Positions 8,865 through 16,643 of a stretch of DNA of 64,000 nucleotides are shown here, in pieces. Origin of the DNA: Lelliottia wanjuensis (GTDB lineage: Bacteria > Pseudomonadota > Gammaproteobacteria > Enterobacterales > Enterobacteriaceae); contig NZ_JASSOT010000063.1 in assembly GCF_030238365.1 (NCBI RefSeq), forward strand, positions 372,001-436,000, given 5' to 3'. Under the pieces are notes generated by a model. That model did no database searches. It was not told the origin of the DNA and saw only the letters and a program-made list of their open reading frames with translations. The stretch's first letter is position 1. Each line of letters begins with the position of its first letter. A program made the position numbers and the translations under genes.

Positions 8865-10115
8865 ATGGCACTCACTGATACCGCTATCCGCAAGCTCAGA
8901 CCCACAGACAAACCCTTCAAACTCGGCGACAGTTCCGGACTGTACCTGCTGATCAAACCTAACGGCTCAAAACTCTGGTATATGAAATACCGCATTGACG
9001 GGAAAGAGAAGAAGCTGGCCTTTGGCCCTTACCCGGATGTTTCCCTGCTTACGGCACGCCAGCTCCGCGATGCGGCACGCAGTAAAATGCGTGAAGGGGT
9101 CGATCCTTCCGTTGACAAAAAAATCGCACAGCAGAAAAAGAAAAACGGACAGACATTCCGCCAGATCGCCATGAACTGGCATGCCGATCACCGGCGCTGG
9201 TCTGAACATTATGCGACGACTGTCCAGCGCAGGCTGGAAATGTACGTCTTCCCGGATATCGGGGATCGCCTGATCGATCAGATTGAAACGGAGGATTTGC
9301 TATTCACATTGCGTAAGGTGGAGAGCAAAGGTTTTCTGGAAATCACCGCCCGGCTGAAAAACTACGTCACCGATATCATGCACTATGGGGTGAAAAAGCT
9401 GTTGCTCAAAGCAAACCCGGCGCTGTATCTGGACGGTGAGTTTGCCACACCAGAAACGAATCACTACCCGGCCCTGTCGCTGGATAAATTGCCTGAGCTT
9501 TTGTCCCGGACAGATAACTACTGTGGCAGGCTGCTGACGAAATACGCCCTTAAGCTGTCGCTGCTGTTTTTTGTACGCTCCAGCGAGCTACGTTTTGCCC
9601 ACTGGAGTGAAATCGACTGGCAGCAAAAACTGTGGGTGATCCCGGAAGAACGCGAGCAGATCGAAAACGTGCGTTTCTCTTACCGGGGTTCCAAAATGAA
9701 AATTCAGCACATCGTACCACTGTCGGATCAGGCAATAGAGATCCTCAGACAGATCGAAACCCTATCCGGGCATCTGGCCTTTATCTTCCCCGGCGAATAC
9801 GACCAGGATAAGTGCATGAGCGATAACACCGTGAATAAGGCGCTGCGGGTGATGGGTTATGACACCAAAAAAGATGTCTGCGGACATGGTTTCCGGGCGA
9901 TGGCGTGCAGTGCGCTCAGTGAGTCGGGATTGTGGAGCAAAGAAGCCATCGAAAAGCAGATGAGCCATCAGGAGAGAAACAGTGTGCGTGCCGCCTATAT
10001 TCACAAGGCTGAATATCTGGAGGAACGGATCGCCATGATGCAATGGTGGGCGGATTATCTTGATGTTAATTGTGGTAAATATATTTCACCCTATCAATAT
10101 GCCAGTGTTCTGTAA
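8865..10115 (+). CDS. int: P4-type tyrosine integrase of the tRNA-Asn island
   Basis: A 416-residue site-specific recombinase. The N-terminal DUF4102-like arm-binding domain begins MALTDTAIRKL. The catalytic set is visible: Arg243 (SSELRF), His341-x-x-Arg344 (GHGFRA), His368 (MSHQE) and nucleophile Tyr378 (RAAYIH). The start at 8865 is chosen over an upstream ATG at 8850 because family members start at this motif. It lies 165 bases from the tRNA-Asn, the usual place of an island integrase, and should catalyse integration and excision between the 17-bp repeats. Relatives drive asn-tRNA islands such as the yersiniabactin island. It appears intact. Confidence 0.94.
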   Translation: MALTDTAIRKLRPTDKPFKLGDSSGLYLLIKPNGSKLWYMKYRIDGKEKKLAFGPYPDVSLLTARQLRDAARSKMREGVDPSVDKKIAQQKKKNGQTFRQIAMNWHADHRRWSEHYATTVQRRLEMYVFPDIGDRLIDQIETEDLLFTLRKVESKGFLEITARLKNYVTDIMHYGVKKLLLKANPALYLDGEFATPETNHYPALSLDKLPELLSRTDNYCGRLLTKYALKLSLLFFVRSSELRFAHWSEIDWQQKLWVIPEEREQIENVRFSYRGSKMKIQHIVPLSDQAIEILRQIETLSGHLAFIFPGEYDQDKCMSDNTVNKALRVMGYDTKKDVCGHGFRAMACSALSESGLWSKEAIEKQMSHQERNSVRAAYIHKAEYLEERIAMMQWWADYLDVNCGKYISPYQYASVL

Positions 10116-10235
10116 AAACCTGAATATGTTTCAAAAAAATGCTGATGTCGGTGGGGGTTACACAGAATTAAGGAGTGACTCTGCGACGAACACTTCTGCC
10201 CCCTTAGCCGCAAGCATTACCGCGCTGGTAAGCTG

Positions 10236-10267
10236 GACTGGTTAGCAAAGTACCTTGCTAACCAGTC
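10236..10267. terminator. 13-bp inverted repeat after integrase
   Basis: GACTGGTTAGCAA (10236-10248) pairs perfectly with TTGCTAACCAGTC (10255-10267) around a 6-base loop. It lies 120 bases after int. It may be a terminator lacking a good U tract, or a protein-binding palindrome. Confidence 0.5.
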
Positions 10268-10363
10268 AAATCATCACAAATTTAGTAACAATTGCTTTCT
10301 TATCACCTGTTCTCTACTGGCGGTAATATAAGCCTACGTTTATTCGAATATGGAAGTTAAAAT

Positions 10364-10855
10364 ATGGGCGTTCCAGCACATTTGTGGCTCTATGATACTA
10401 ATGGCTCCCTTATTTATGGAGACAGTAAAGTTATCGGCAGGGAGGGTAGTATAGAAATCCAGAGTTTCATCCACGGCTTAAATATTCCTTTTGACGGGAA
10501 TACTGGCAGACTGACATCAACCCGCGTTCACAATATCATGAGCATCGAAAAAGAGTTTGATAAAGCGACGCCTTACTTATACCGTGCAGTTGCACAAAGC
10601 GAGAACCTGCAAAAAGCAATTATTCGCTGGTATCGTATAAATGATGCTGGTGCTGAAGAGGAATTCTTCAATATTGAGCTTGAAAAGGTACGAGTCATTC
10701 ATATTCATCCATCCATGCAAAACTTTAAACATCCGGAAGGACAGATGGCGGTACCAACAGAGTCATTAGGTCTGGGTTATGGTCGTATTACCTGGAAGTA
10801 CCTGGATGGTAATATCCAGTTTACGGATGAATGGAACTCCCGCACTTGTGCGTAA
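10364..10855 (+). CDS. hcp: Orphan Hcp, type VI secretion tube protein
   Basis: A 163-residue protein with the Hcp fold sequence pattern: start MGVPAHLWLYD, segment GREGSIEIQSF, the RVHNIMSIEKEFDKATPYL segment that forms the ring interface, and the GRITWKYLDGNIQFTDEW end. Hcp hexamers stack into the tube of the type VI secretion system and also carry small effectors in the pore. No other secretion machinery genes occur in the window, so this copy would serve a system encoded elsewhere. The next gene is a small cell-wall effector, so this Hcp is probably its dedicated carrier. Confidence 0.92.
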   Translation: MGVPAHLWLYDTNGSLIYGDSKVIGREGSIEIQSFIHGLNIPFDGNTGRLTSTRVHNIMSIEKEFDKATPYLYRAVAQSENLQKAIIRWYRINDAGAEEEFFNIELEKVRVIHIHPSMQNFKHPEGQMAVPTESLGLGYGRITWKYLDGNIQFTDEWNSRTCA

Positions 10856-10866
10856 GGATGCAGCAC

Positions 10867-11373
10867 GTGATTTACTGTGAACTGAATTATAACGAAAAGA
10901 CACTGGATAACAGACTGAAGCTACGCTGTGCTGGCGTTGGAACTTTTCCTGTTTTTTCGGGGCTGGGAGCGTTCACAAATATTCCTGAATTCTCCGGTCG
11001 AAAAAATGGTCCCATTCCTCTGGGTAAATACTGGATAGTGGACAGACCAATGGGTGGCATCGGATCGATGGAAAGGATGGCTGAAAAATGGATGAAGACC
11101 GGAAACCGCTACTGGCAATGGTTTGCTCTGTACCGCCAGGATGGTCTGATAGACGATAAAACGTTTGTTGATGGTGTACAACGCGGTAGTTTCCGGCTTC
11201 ATCCTTTGCGTCCAGATGGAACGGGTGTATCTGATGGTTGCATAACATTCGTTAATCAGGCTGATTTTGATCGCGTTCGACACTCATTACAAGATAGTCC
11301 AATGCAACCCATTCCATACAGTACCTTGAAAGCGTATGGAGAAATCAACGTCATCGGTATGCGACGTGCATAG
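10867..11373 (+). CDS. Tlde1-like type VI effector (L,D-transpeptidase fold, DUF2778)
   Basis: A protein of about 168 residues with the catalytic pattern of the Tlde1 family: His112 (FRLHP), then Ser122-x-Gly-Cys125 (VSDGC). Tlde1 proteins enter the target periplasm and attack or exchange D-amino acids on peptidoglycan peptides. The GTG at 10867 is chosen because AAGGA (10854-10858) lies 8 bases upstream; ATG at 10858 has no usable site, and 10831 would overlap hcp. Its position between hcp and a small membrane protein gives the usual carrier, effector, immunity order. No signal peptide is seen, as expected for a secreted type VI cargo. Target activity is inferred from the family. Confidence 0.85.
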   Translation: MIYCELNYNEKTLDNRLKLRCAGVGTFPVFSGLGAFTNIPEFSGRKNGPIPLGKYWIVDRPMGGIGSMERMAEKWMKTGNRYWQWFALYRQDGLIDDKTFVDGVQRGSFRLHPLRPDGTGVSDGCITFVNQADFDRVRHSLQDSPMQPIPYSTLKAYGEINVIGMRRA

Positions 11374-11380
11374 ATCTTCA

Positions 11381-11890
11381 ATGAAAAGATATGTACCGAT
11401 AGTGACACGGATCTGTCTCGCCCCGCTTGGCTTTATTCTGGTGTTTATTCTTGGCTTAATGAACCTGGATTTCAGTAGTTACGCATGGAATGGATTTGCA
11501 CGAAGCCATGGACAGTTATATTTATCAGCCTGTATGGATACTTTCATCTCACTGGTATTTTTGATACTGATATACTTGTTCATTCTGACGCTGACAAAAA
11601 CATGGTCACGAAATGCAATTATAACTGGCATTACATACCTGGTAGTGTTCCAGATATTATTTATCCTCTTCAGTATGACTGATATCGTCATATGGTTAAA
11701 AATAATTGTTGAATACGTCCTTCATTACGCAGGGAGCTGGAGTTTCAAAGATGCACTAAGCCCGGAAGCAATCACAAGTCAAAAAAATAGTCGAGATCTT
11801 TTGATGTCTATAATTTATTTTCTTGGAAACACTTTGCTTTCAACCTTAGCAACCAGATTCATCAGTCGGTTTTTCAGGCTCACCACATAA
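11381..11890 (+). CDS. Probable membrane immunity protein for the Tlde1-like effector
   Basis: A protein of about 169 residues with membrane segments near residues 8-28, 45-68, 77-103 and 140-160. I do not recognise the family by sequence. It starts 8 bases after the effector's stop. The ATG at 11381 (MKRYVP) is preferred to the upstream ATG at 11336, which lies inside the effector gene. Immunity proteins of Tlde1 effectors act in the inner membrane or periplasm, so location and topology fit. The role is inferred from context. It is more AT-rich than the neighbours. Confidence 0.68.
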   Translation: MKRYVPIVTRICLAPLGFILVFILGLMNLDFSSYAWNGFARSHGQLYLSACMDTFISLVFLILIYLFILTLTKTWSRNAIITGITYLVVFQILFILFSMTDIVIWLKIIVEYVLHYAGSWSFKDALSPEAITSQKNSRDLLMSIIYFLGNTLLSTLATRFISRFFRLTT

Positions 11891-12415
11891 TAATCCTTAA
11901 TGTTTTGGTTTTAAGCATAAACAGTCAAGAACTGGAGGGCAGAGAAACACCAATACATGTGCTAGAAAGTCAGTCAGATACTTAATTGACTGGCTTTCCA
12001 CCTCTTTGCTTGAAAGAGCAAATGTTCTCTATTAAAAAGCACAATGCTTATTATATTGCAATGTTTTAATTTTCTGGTACATATTTTCTTCTAATGGATA
12101 CATGCTGCATTTATGCAAAGTTTAATATAATCATACACCGAGGCTTGCCAGGCTATATTTATGGCTTGTTTTTAGCTTCAACTATCTACTGATGCAGATG
12201 CTCATAATATAGTGATACAACCTTGACAGAAATAAAAGGCCAGAAAAAGCTGAAGGGTAATGGCGTATAAGGGTAACAGCCCTATCCGAAAAGATAGCCA
12301 GCCTGAAACCCAAAAGGCCGGACTGATGCAGAACTCTGAGCTCAGACTGAATTTCCCGGCTGTCTGTCCAGCCAGCAATATTGCCTGCTCAGTGACAGGC
12401 CTAGGATGTTTACGC
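11891..12415. other. Gene-free stretch in the island
   Basis: About 525 bases. The first 300 are AT-rich. The rest contains an open frame on the minus strand (12202-12456) without a ribosome site or recognisable product. I see no gene that can be supported here. It probably consists of mosaic junction or decayed sequence. Confidence 0.5.
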
Positions 12416-12467
12416 ACCTGCCTGATGTGAGGTGTGTATTTTGATACACACCTCACATCAGGCAGGT
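12416..12467. terminator. 23-bp perfect palindrome, probable strong terminator
   Basis: Arms of 23 bases (12416-12438 and 12445-12467) pair without mismatch around the loop TTTTGA and are followed by TTTCTTTTT. The stem is unusually long and perfect. It insulates the secretion cargo from the next gene block, reading right. Confidence 0.7.
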
Positions 12468-12539
12468 TTCTTTTTGATTGTCCGCTCCCCGTATGCCGGA
12501 TGTCGCTTTTCTGCCAAACCGTAATGGACTACAATACCC

Positions 12540-12788
12540 GCGCAGTCCCGAAGGGGCTGCCGGGCGTGAGAACCCGCGACTGACAGGCAATAGCAGCCAT
12601 CTGCTATTGCCCTGAACTGCTGTTGATGTGTGCAGTGTTTTTCTGTGCACGACGTTCAATGGTGGCTCAGGCAGGGCAGCCTTCGGGCTGGCCGGTGTCC
12701 TGTTAGGCCGGTTTCTCACCCCTGTTCTGGGCCATCGCCATGAGCGTGAGAACTCCTGTGGTGGTCCTTCAACCACTGACAGGAGAAT
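12540..12788 (+). ncRNA. Structured leader upstream of the next gene
   Basis: About 250 bases rich in stem-loops. The clearest is GGCAATAGCAG (12586-12596) with CTGCTATTGCC (12601-12611) around CCAT. Others are built on GGCAGCC-TTCG-GGCTGGCC. The layout resembles the long 5' leaders in front of genes in CP4-like prophages. Whether it is a regulatory leader or an independent RNA cannot be told by eye. Confidence 0.4.
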
Positions 12789-12794
12789 ATGATT

Positions 12795-13472
12795 ATGTCT
12801 TCTCTTTCTGCGCTGAAAGAACGCCTTCAGTATTACTGTTACAGCGTCTCCCTCTGTGGGGAGTCAGATGAACAGCTCACTATCCTCGATATTAACCGTA
12901 AGCCCTGCGGTGTCCTGCATAAAGAATGCGCTATTCGCTGGCTGGACAATGCTGAAGCCTGGCGGGAGCGTTTTCCTGGCGGGCCAGTTCATCATCACAC
13001 CTCCACCTTTCGTCTGGCCCTTGAAATTCTGAGCAGCCATGCCCTTAACCAGGCATCCGTTATCCGTGAACTGGCTGATACTGATTTTTATTCTCCCGAT
13101 GACCTGCGCCAGATAAGACTATCACTGTCATCGGTACTTTACGGGTTTGGGTTCCGGCTTGCTGAAGTGCGTATTGCCTGTGGTTATCACGAGGTACAGG
13201 GGGGATTGTACGCCCTGACGGAATCCCTGTTCCGGCTCGCTGATGTGGTTTTTTCCGGCCACGGTCAGCAGCTCCTCGTGGAAAGAGCCTGGCTGGACAA
13301 TCTGGCGCAGTCACTCACCCTCCGGATTATCACCCTTGATGAAATGCTGTTGCAGCCGGGCAGTTTTCAGGGGGATGAGTCAGCCACCGATGAACTCAGT
13401 GCCGTCAGTGCGGCAATGAAATCGCTTTTGCTGGATATCGCCCTGGTGCGCGGCGGCTGCTGGCGGCAGTGA
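12795..13472 (+). CDS. CP4-like island protein of unknown function
   Basis: A soluble protein of about 225 residues with no signal peptide or membrane segment, predicted mostly helical with several leucine-rich stretches. I do not recognise a domain. AGGAG at 12781-12785 is correctly spaced for the ATG at 12795 rather than for 12789. The sequence style and the structured leader are like cargo of CP4-type integrative islands. The base composition is higher in GC than the retron block downstream, so the island is a mosaic. The next small gene starts 12 bases after its stop. Confidence 0.65.
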   Translation: MSSLSALKERLQYYCYSVSLCGESDEQLTILDINRKPCGVLHKECAIRWLDNAEAWRERFPGGPVHHHTSTFRLALEILSSHALNQASVIRELADTDFYSPDDLRQIRLSLSSVLYGFGFRLAEVRIACGYHEVQGGLYALTESLFRLADVVFSGHGQQLLVERAWLDNLAQSLTLRIITLDEMLLQPGSFQGDESATDELSAVSAAMKSLLLDIALVRGGCWRQ

Positions 13473-13484
13473 AAAGGGGAAATC

Positions 13485-13695
13485 ATGAACCTGAAACCTG
13501 AAACCTGTTGAACCCGATGCCCGTGAACTGGTGGACCGCGCCCGCATTCTGGCGGGGGTGATGCTGGAAAACCCCGATGAAACCGGTCCGAATTTTGTCC
13601 TGTTGCTCATCCTCGCCGAAAAGCTTCAGCGCCTGCGCGATATTTTCGAAGCAGCTGAGGTCCGCAGGATGCAGGAGGATAAGCTCCCCTTATAA
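13485..13695 (+). pseudogene. Small island gene broken by a 7-bp tandem duplication
   Basis: The ATG at 13485 follows AGGGGA but the frame stops at 13509-13511 after 8 codons. The heptamer CCTGAAA is present twice in tandem (13490-13496 and 13497-13503). With one copy removed, the frame reads MNLKPVEPDARELVDR and continues open to TAA at 13695, giving a 67-residue helical protein. The rest of the frame shows normal coding usage, so the duplication is probably recent. It lies directly behind the unknown protein gene as an operon partner. Function unknown. Confidence 0.75.
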
Positions 13696-13755
13696 CCGTT
13701 CCCGGGCTTGCTGAACCGGAAGGTGTTTTCTAAATCACGATATAGTTAAAAAATC

Positions 13756-13794
13756 AAGGGGAAACTCTTTTTTGATAAAAAAGAGTTTCCCCTT
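13756..13794. terminator. 18-bp perfect hairpin, bidirectional terminator type
   Basis: The arms 13756-13773 and 13777-13794 pair perfectly over 18 bases with a 3-base GAT loop. The inner stem is a run of T paired with a run of A. The outer bases AAGGGGAAACTC pair with GAGTTTCCCCTT. It would fold very stably in RNA of either strand. Confidence 0.6.
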
Positions 13795-14165
13795 TCCATG
13801 CCAGCAGACCGGATGTAAGCTCCGGATTGCACGATGCTGTCTTTGACAGCGCCCACGCTTCATGGCCTGAAAGAAGCGCCTGAGGAACTCAGGATGGCAG
13901 CCCCTACCGGTGAATACCTCCGCAAACGCCGGGTCGCAGATAACTGCCACAGAGGTCATACTTCACAGACAACATCTCTTTTTGCTGCGCCAGTTCTCTG
14001 GCCAGCACTCCACGACATCTGAAACCTCCGGGTAAATCCGTGCCCGGCTGGCAATCAGCATATTTTACGTTAAGGGCTGCGGCTTGCATTGCCGCCAGGC
14101 TTTGCTGCCGCGTGACCGTAAATCTGCGCCAGAATCCGCGATCTTTCGCGCACGGCACTCAACCG

Positions 14166-14206
14166 GTGCGTCACTTTGCGTCGCGCAAAGCGACAAAGTG
14201 ACGCAC
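14166..14206. repeat. 13-bp inverted repeat with a structured loop
   Basis: GTGCGTCACTTTG (14166-14178) pairs with CAAAGTGACGCAC (14194-14206). The loop adds GTCGC pairing with GCGAC, so nearly the whole 41 bases fold. No U tract follows. It could be a protein or recombinase site. Confidence 0.5.
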
Positions 14207-14495
14207 AACCACCACACCGCGCTATCCCCCTGATTTCAGGAAACCGGCGCTCATTCCCGAATCTGACACGCTTTTTTGGGGCCGCTGTCAGCAAAAAAGA
14301 GGAGAAAAAGATCGATATCGAGGGGGGCATGACGCCCCGGAGAATTCCTGCTCACGCAGGCAGTCCGTACCCTGTACTGGCTGAAACTCCCTATACCTCA
14401 ACAAGCTGCCACTCCGGCGTGAAGGTATCGTTCTGGCGCAACCAAAAAGCATACGCCGGAGACTGTTTGTGTTCTCAACATTATGGGGGAAGTAT

Positions 14496-15368
14496 ATGGG
14501 CAAGTTAGGCGGTGAAATGAAGGTGCTGGCAAAGCACTGTGGCGGTAGTCATAAAACGGTGAACGATCGTATCCAAATTGTGCAACGTTTTGACCACCAT
14601 TTACGGGCGCTGAACGTCCAGATCCAGCGGGTGACGCAGATTAAGGTTCGCCATATAGAAAGCTACATTCATGAAAGGCTGACGCAAGGGATCGGCGAAC
14701 GCACGCTGCAAAATGAAATGGCTTCACTACGTGCCGTCCTGCAACAAGCCGGGCGTAAGCAGGTGGCAGAGCATGAACGGCTGAGTAATAAATCGTTGGG
14801 GCTGTCTGGTGCATCGCGCAACGGTACTCGACAGCCGATCACGCCAGAACATTATCGTCATGTGCTAGAGAATGCACGTATAAAAGATCAGGGGCTGGCG
14901 GCTGTGCTGGAGCTGGCACGGCTGATGGGATTGCGTTCACAGGAAGCGGTACAAAGCGCTCAGTCGCTGAAAACGTGGAAACAGGCTGTCGAACGTGGCG
15001 ACACGCACTTAACCGTGGTTTTCGGCACCAAAGGTGGACGACCCCGTGAGACGGTGATTCTGGATACTGACGCAGTCAAAAAAGCACTGAATAAAGCGTT
15101 AGCTGTAGCAGAAAGCCGTAATAACCGACTTATCAACAAGTCCGACCTGAAAACAGCGATGGATTACTGGCACAACCAGGCGGCACGGATTGGCCTCACT
15201 GGCGTATATTCTCCGCATTCACTGCGTTATGCCTGGGCACAGGATGCTATTAGTCACTATCTGGCGCAGGGGTTCAGCAGGAAAGAGGCGCTGGCAATGG
15301 TCGCTATAAATCTGGGACATGGTGACGGGCGTGGGCGGTATGTAGCTCAGGTTTATGGGTGTGCATAG
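14496..15368 (+). CDS. Integrase domain protein (second tyrosine recombinase of the island)
   Basis: A protein of about 290 residues related to the integrase-domain proteins found in SPI-7-like elements (N-terminal SAM-like core-binding domain, C-terminal catalytic domain). Catalytic-type residues are visible: Arg in MGLRSQE, His-x-x-Arg in PHSLRYAW, His in NLGHGDG and Tyr in GRYVAQVY. GGGGGA at 14485-14490 supports the ATG at 14496; an upstream in-frame ATG at 14469 is less likely. It has no att site beside it. It may move or regulate a different, nested element, or be a relic of one. Activity is uncertain because the spacing to the C-terminal tyrosine is short. Confidence 0.75.
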   Translation: MGKLGGEMKVLAKHCGGSHKTVNDRIQIVQRFDHHLRALNVQIQRVTQIKVRHIESYIHERLTQGIGERTLQNEMASLRAVLQQAGRKQVAEHERLSNKSLGLSGASRNGTRQPITPEHYRHVLENARIKDQGLAAVLELARLMGLRSQEAVQSAQSLKTWKQAVERGDTHLTVVFGTKGGRPRETVILDTDAVKKALNKALAVAESRNNRLINKSDLKTAMDYWHNQAARIGLTGVYSPHSLRYAWAQDAISHYLAQGFSRKEALAMVAINLGHGDGRGRYVAQVYGCA

Positions 15369-15444
15369 TCACTTTCAAAAACGTTTAACATCCAAGGAAT
15401 ATCGCCTGATGGTTATTTTATTGTATATAAAAAAATGTATGTTC

Positions 15445-15473
15445 TTGATTCCCTAATTTCCTTGAGTTAATGT
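15445..15473 (+). promoter_or_regulatory. Retron promoter
   Basis: TTGATT (15445-15450), 17-base spacer, TAATGT (15468-15473). Transcription would start near 15480, exactly at the first pairing arm of the retron RNA. Confidence 0.6.
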
Positions 15474-15479
15474 AACGAA

Positions 15480-15612
15480 CACTCTTTACGCGATAGAGGC
15501 GTACTCGCTTCATCCGGTGTATCACTGGAATTTTTTGATTGTGGTCATTTATGCCACGGCCTTCCCAAAAATCTTCGATTTTTACTCAGGCCGTGCCCTT
15601 CTAGGTAAAGAG
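15480..15612 (+). ncRNA. Retron msr-msd noncoding RNA
   Basis: The RNA can be folded by eye. The a1 arm CTCTTTAC (15482-15489) pairs with the a2 arm GTAAAGAG (15605-15612). The segment GCGATAGAGG after a1 resembles GCGAGAGG after a1 of retron Ec86; the probable branching G is 15490. Two msr stems follow: GAGGCG/CGCTTC (15496-15511) and TCCGGTG/CACTGGA (15513-15529). The msd hairpin has CACGGCCT (15555-15562) with AGGCCGTG (15588-15595), an internal loop, and AAAAATC/GATTTTT around TTC. The order RNA, effector, reverse transcriptase is that of the Ec86 group. Exact msDNA ends are inferred. Confidence 0.85.
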
Positions 15613-15615
15613 CCG

Positions 15616-15640
15616 AACCCCGGGTTTCCGGGGTTTTTTA
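15616..15640 (+). terminator. Terminator between retron RNA and effector gene
   Basis: AACCCCGG (15616-15623) pairs with CCGGGGTT (15628-15635), followed by a run of T. It would end most transcripts after the retron RNA and keep protein levels low. Confidence 0.8.
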
Positions 15641-15659
15641 TAACATATTTGGCTTCTCT

Positions 15660-16631
15660 ATGGACGATATCAGAGACGACTTCATACTGTGCATTGATGC
15701 GGAAGAACTAAGATTAGAAAATCTTCCAAACTTTGTGTTCATCTGTGGCGGCGTGCGAAACAACATTGATGAAGAGTTGCCCGGTTCCATGCGAGATGCG
15801 TTGCTACGACGCATTGAACTGACAGATAGAACGCTAAGTTCTCGTATACGCGAAGCTGAGGAATTTCAAGATTGGCTTGAGCATTCTAAAATAGACAATT
15901 TGATCGATCTTGAAATCGTTTTGGCTGATTTAGCAAGTGCTGTTATTTTAATCGTTGAGGGATTGGGTGCTTACGCAGAGCTTGGTGCGTTTAGCATTAT
16001 TGAATCAATTTCAAAGAAACTTATCACTGTTCTCAATACTGATACTATTATTGATAAATCATTTATAAATCTCGGAGTTATTAAATTCTTAGAAGATAAT
16101 AAAAAATTAGTGCTTAAATATAAATGGGGCGTGGAATATGTAGTATCAGGGGACCGTAAAAAAGTCAACTTGCGTTTTACTAATAATCTTGCCGCAATAA
16201 ACAATAAAGCAGATATTATCTTAGATAGATTAAAACAAGAGATTTCTATAAAGACACAGTCAACTGTGAAATTTGATCGTGAGCGGAAAGGACACATCTG
16301 TTTAGCAATTGCAGATCTAATTTATGTTTTTTCCGCACTAAAAGTTAGTGAAATAAAGATATACCTTTCCGTTGGTTTTTCTATTGAACTTACTGTGAAA
16401 AAAATCAAAGAGTATCTTTATATTCTTGAAAACTTAGAGTTTATAAACAGGGTCGATTCTGGTGATATTTTTTATGTAGCATCCGAAAATAATCTTGGTT
16501 TTATAAAGTATAGATATAATTCTGAAAAAACAAAGATAACATCTTTCTCAGATATTGATGATGTAAAAACAAAAATCATCCTATTCTATAGAGAACGTGA
16601 TATTTCTCGGAATGATGCTTTAAATAGGTAA
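15660..16631 (+). CDS. Retron effector, nucleoside deoxyribosyltransferase-like (Ec86/St85 type)
   Basis: A 323-residue protein that matches the effector of retron Ec86 in key places. The start of the fold reads FVFICGG. The catalytic segment YAELGAFS, with likely catalytic Glu107, corresponds to FTELGAFS of Ec86, and KSFINLG follows at the same distance. The N-terminal half is an NDT-like domain that acts on nucleosides or nucleotides. The C-terminal half is probably a winged-helix DNA-binding part. In known systems the effector is held inactive by the reverse transcriptase and msDNA and causes abortive infection when phage disturbs the complex. It is AT-rich, like the whole retron block. 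It ends 12 bases before the RT gene. Confidence 0.88.
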   Translation: MDDIRDDFILCIDAEELRLENLPNFVFICGGVRNNIDEELPGSMRDALLRRIELTDRTLSSRIREAEEFQDWLEHSKIDNLIDLEIVLADLASAVILIVEGLGAYAELGAFSIIESISKKLITVLNTDTIIDKSFINLGVIKFLEDNKKLVLKYKWGVEYVVSGDRKKVNLRFTNNLAAINNKADIILDRLKQEISIKTQSTVKFDRERKGHICLAIADLIYVFSALKVSEIKIYLSVGFSIELTVKKIKEYLYILENLEFINRVDSGDIFYVASENNLGFIKYRYNSEKTKITSFSDIDDVKTKIILFYRERDISRNDALNR

Positions 16632-16643
16632 CAGGAGAATAAT

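Larger units (their letters stand above)
13696..14495. other. Decayed island stretch without a supportable gene
   Basis: About 800 bases. They hold two strong inverted repeats, listed separately. Several open frames on both strands (for example 13904-14158 minus) lack ribosome sites and known products. The sequence looks like fragments of CP4-type island genes joined together. Confidence 0.5.

Noticed and set aside
12202..12456. Minus-strand frame of 84 residues
   Set aside because: No ribosome site, and its beginning lies in the 23-bp palindrome; no product recognised.
13904..14158. Minus-strand frame of 84 residues in the decayed island region
   Set aside because: May be a relic of a CP4-type gene, but there is no start signal or recognisable domain, so not called.
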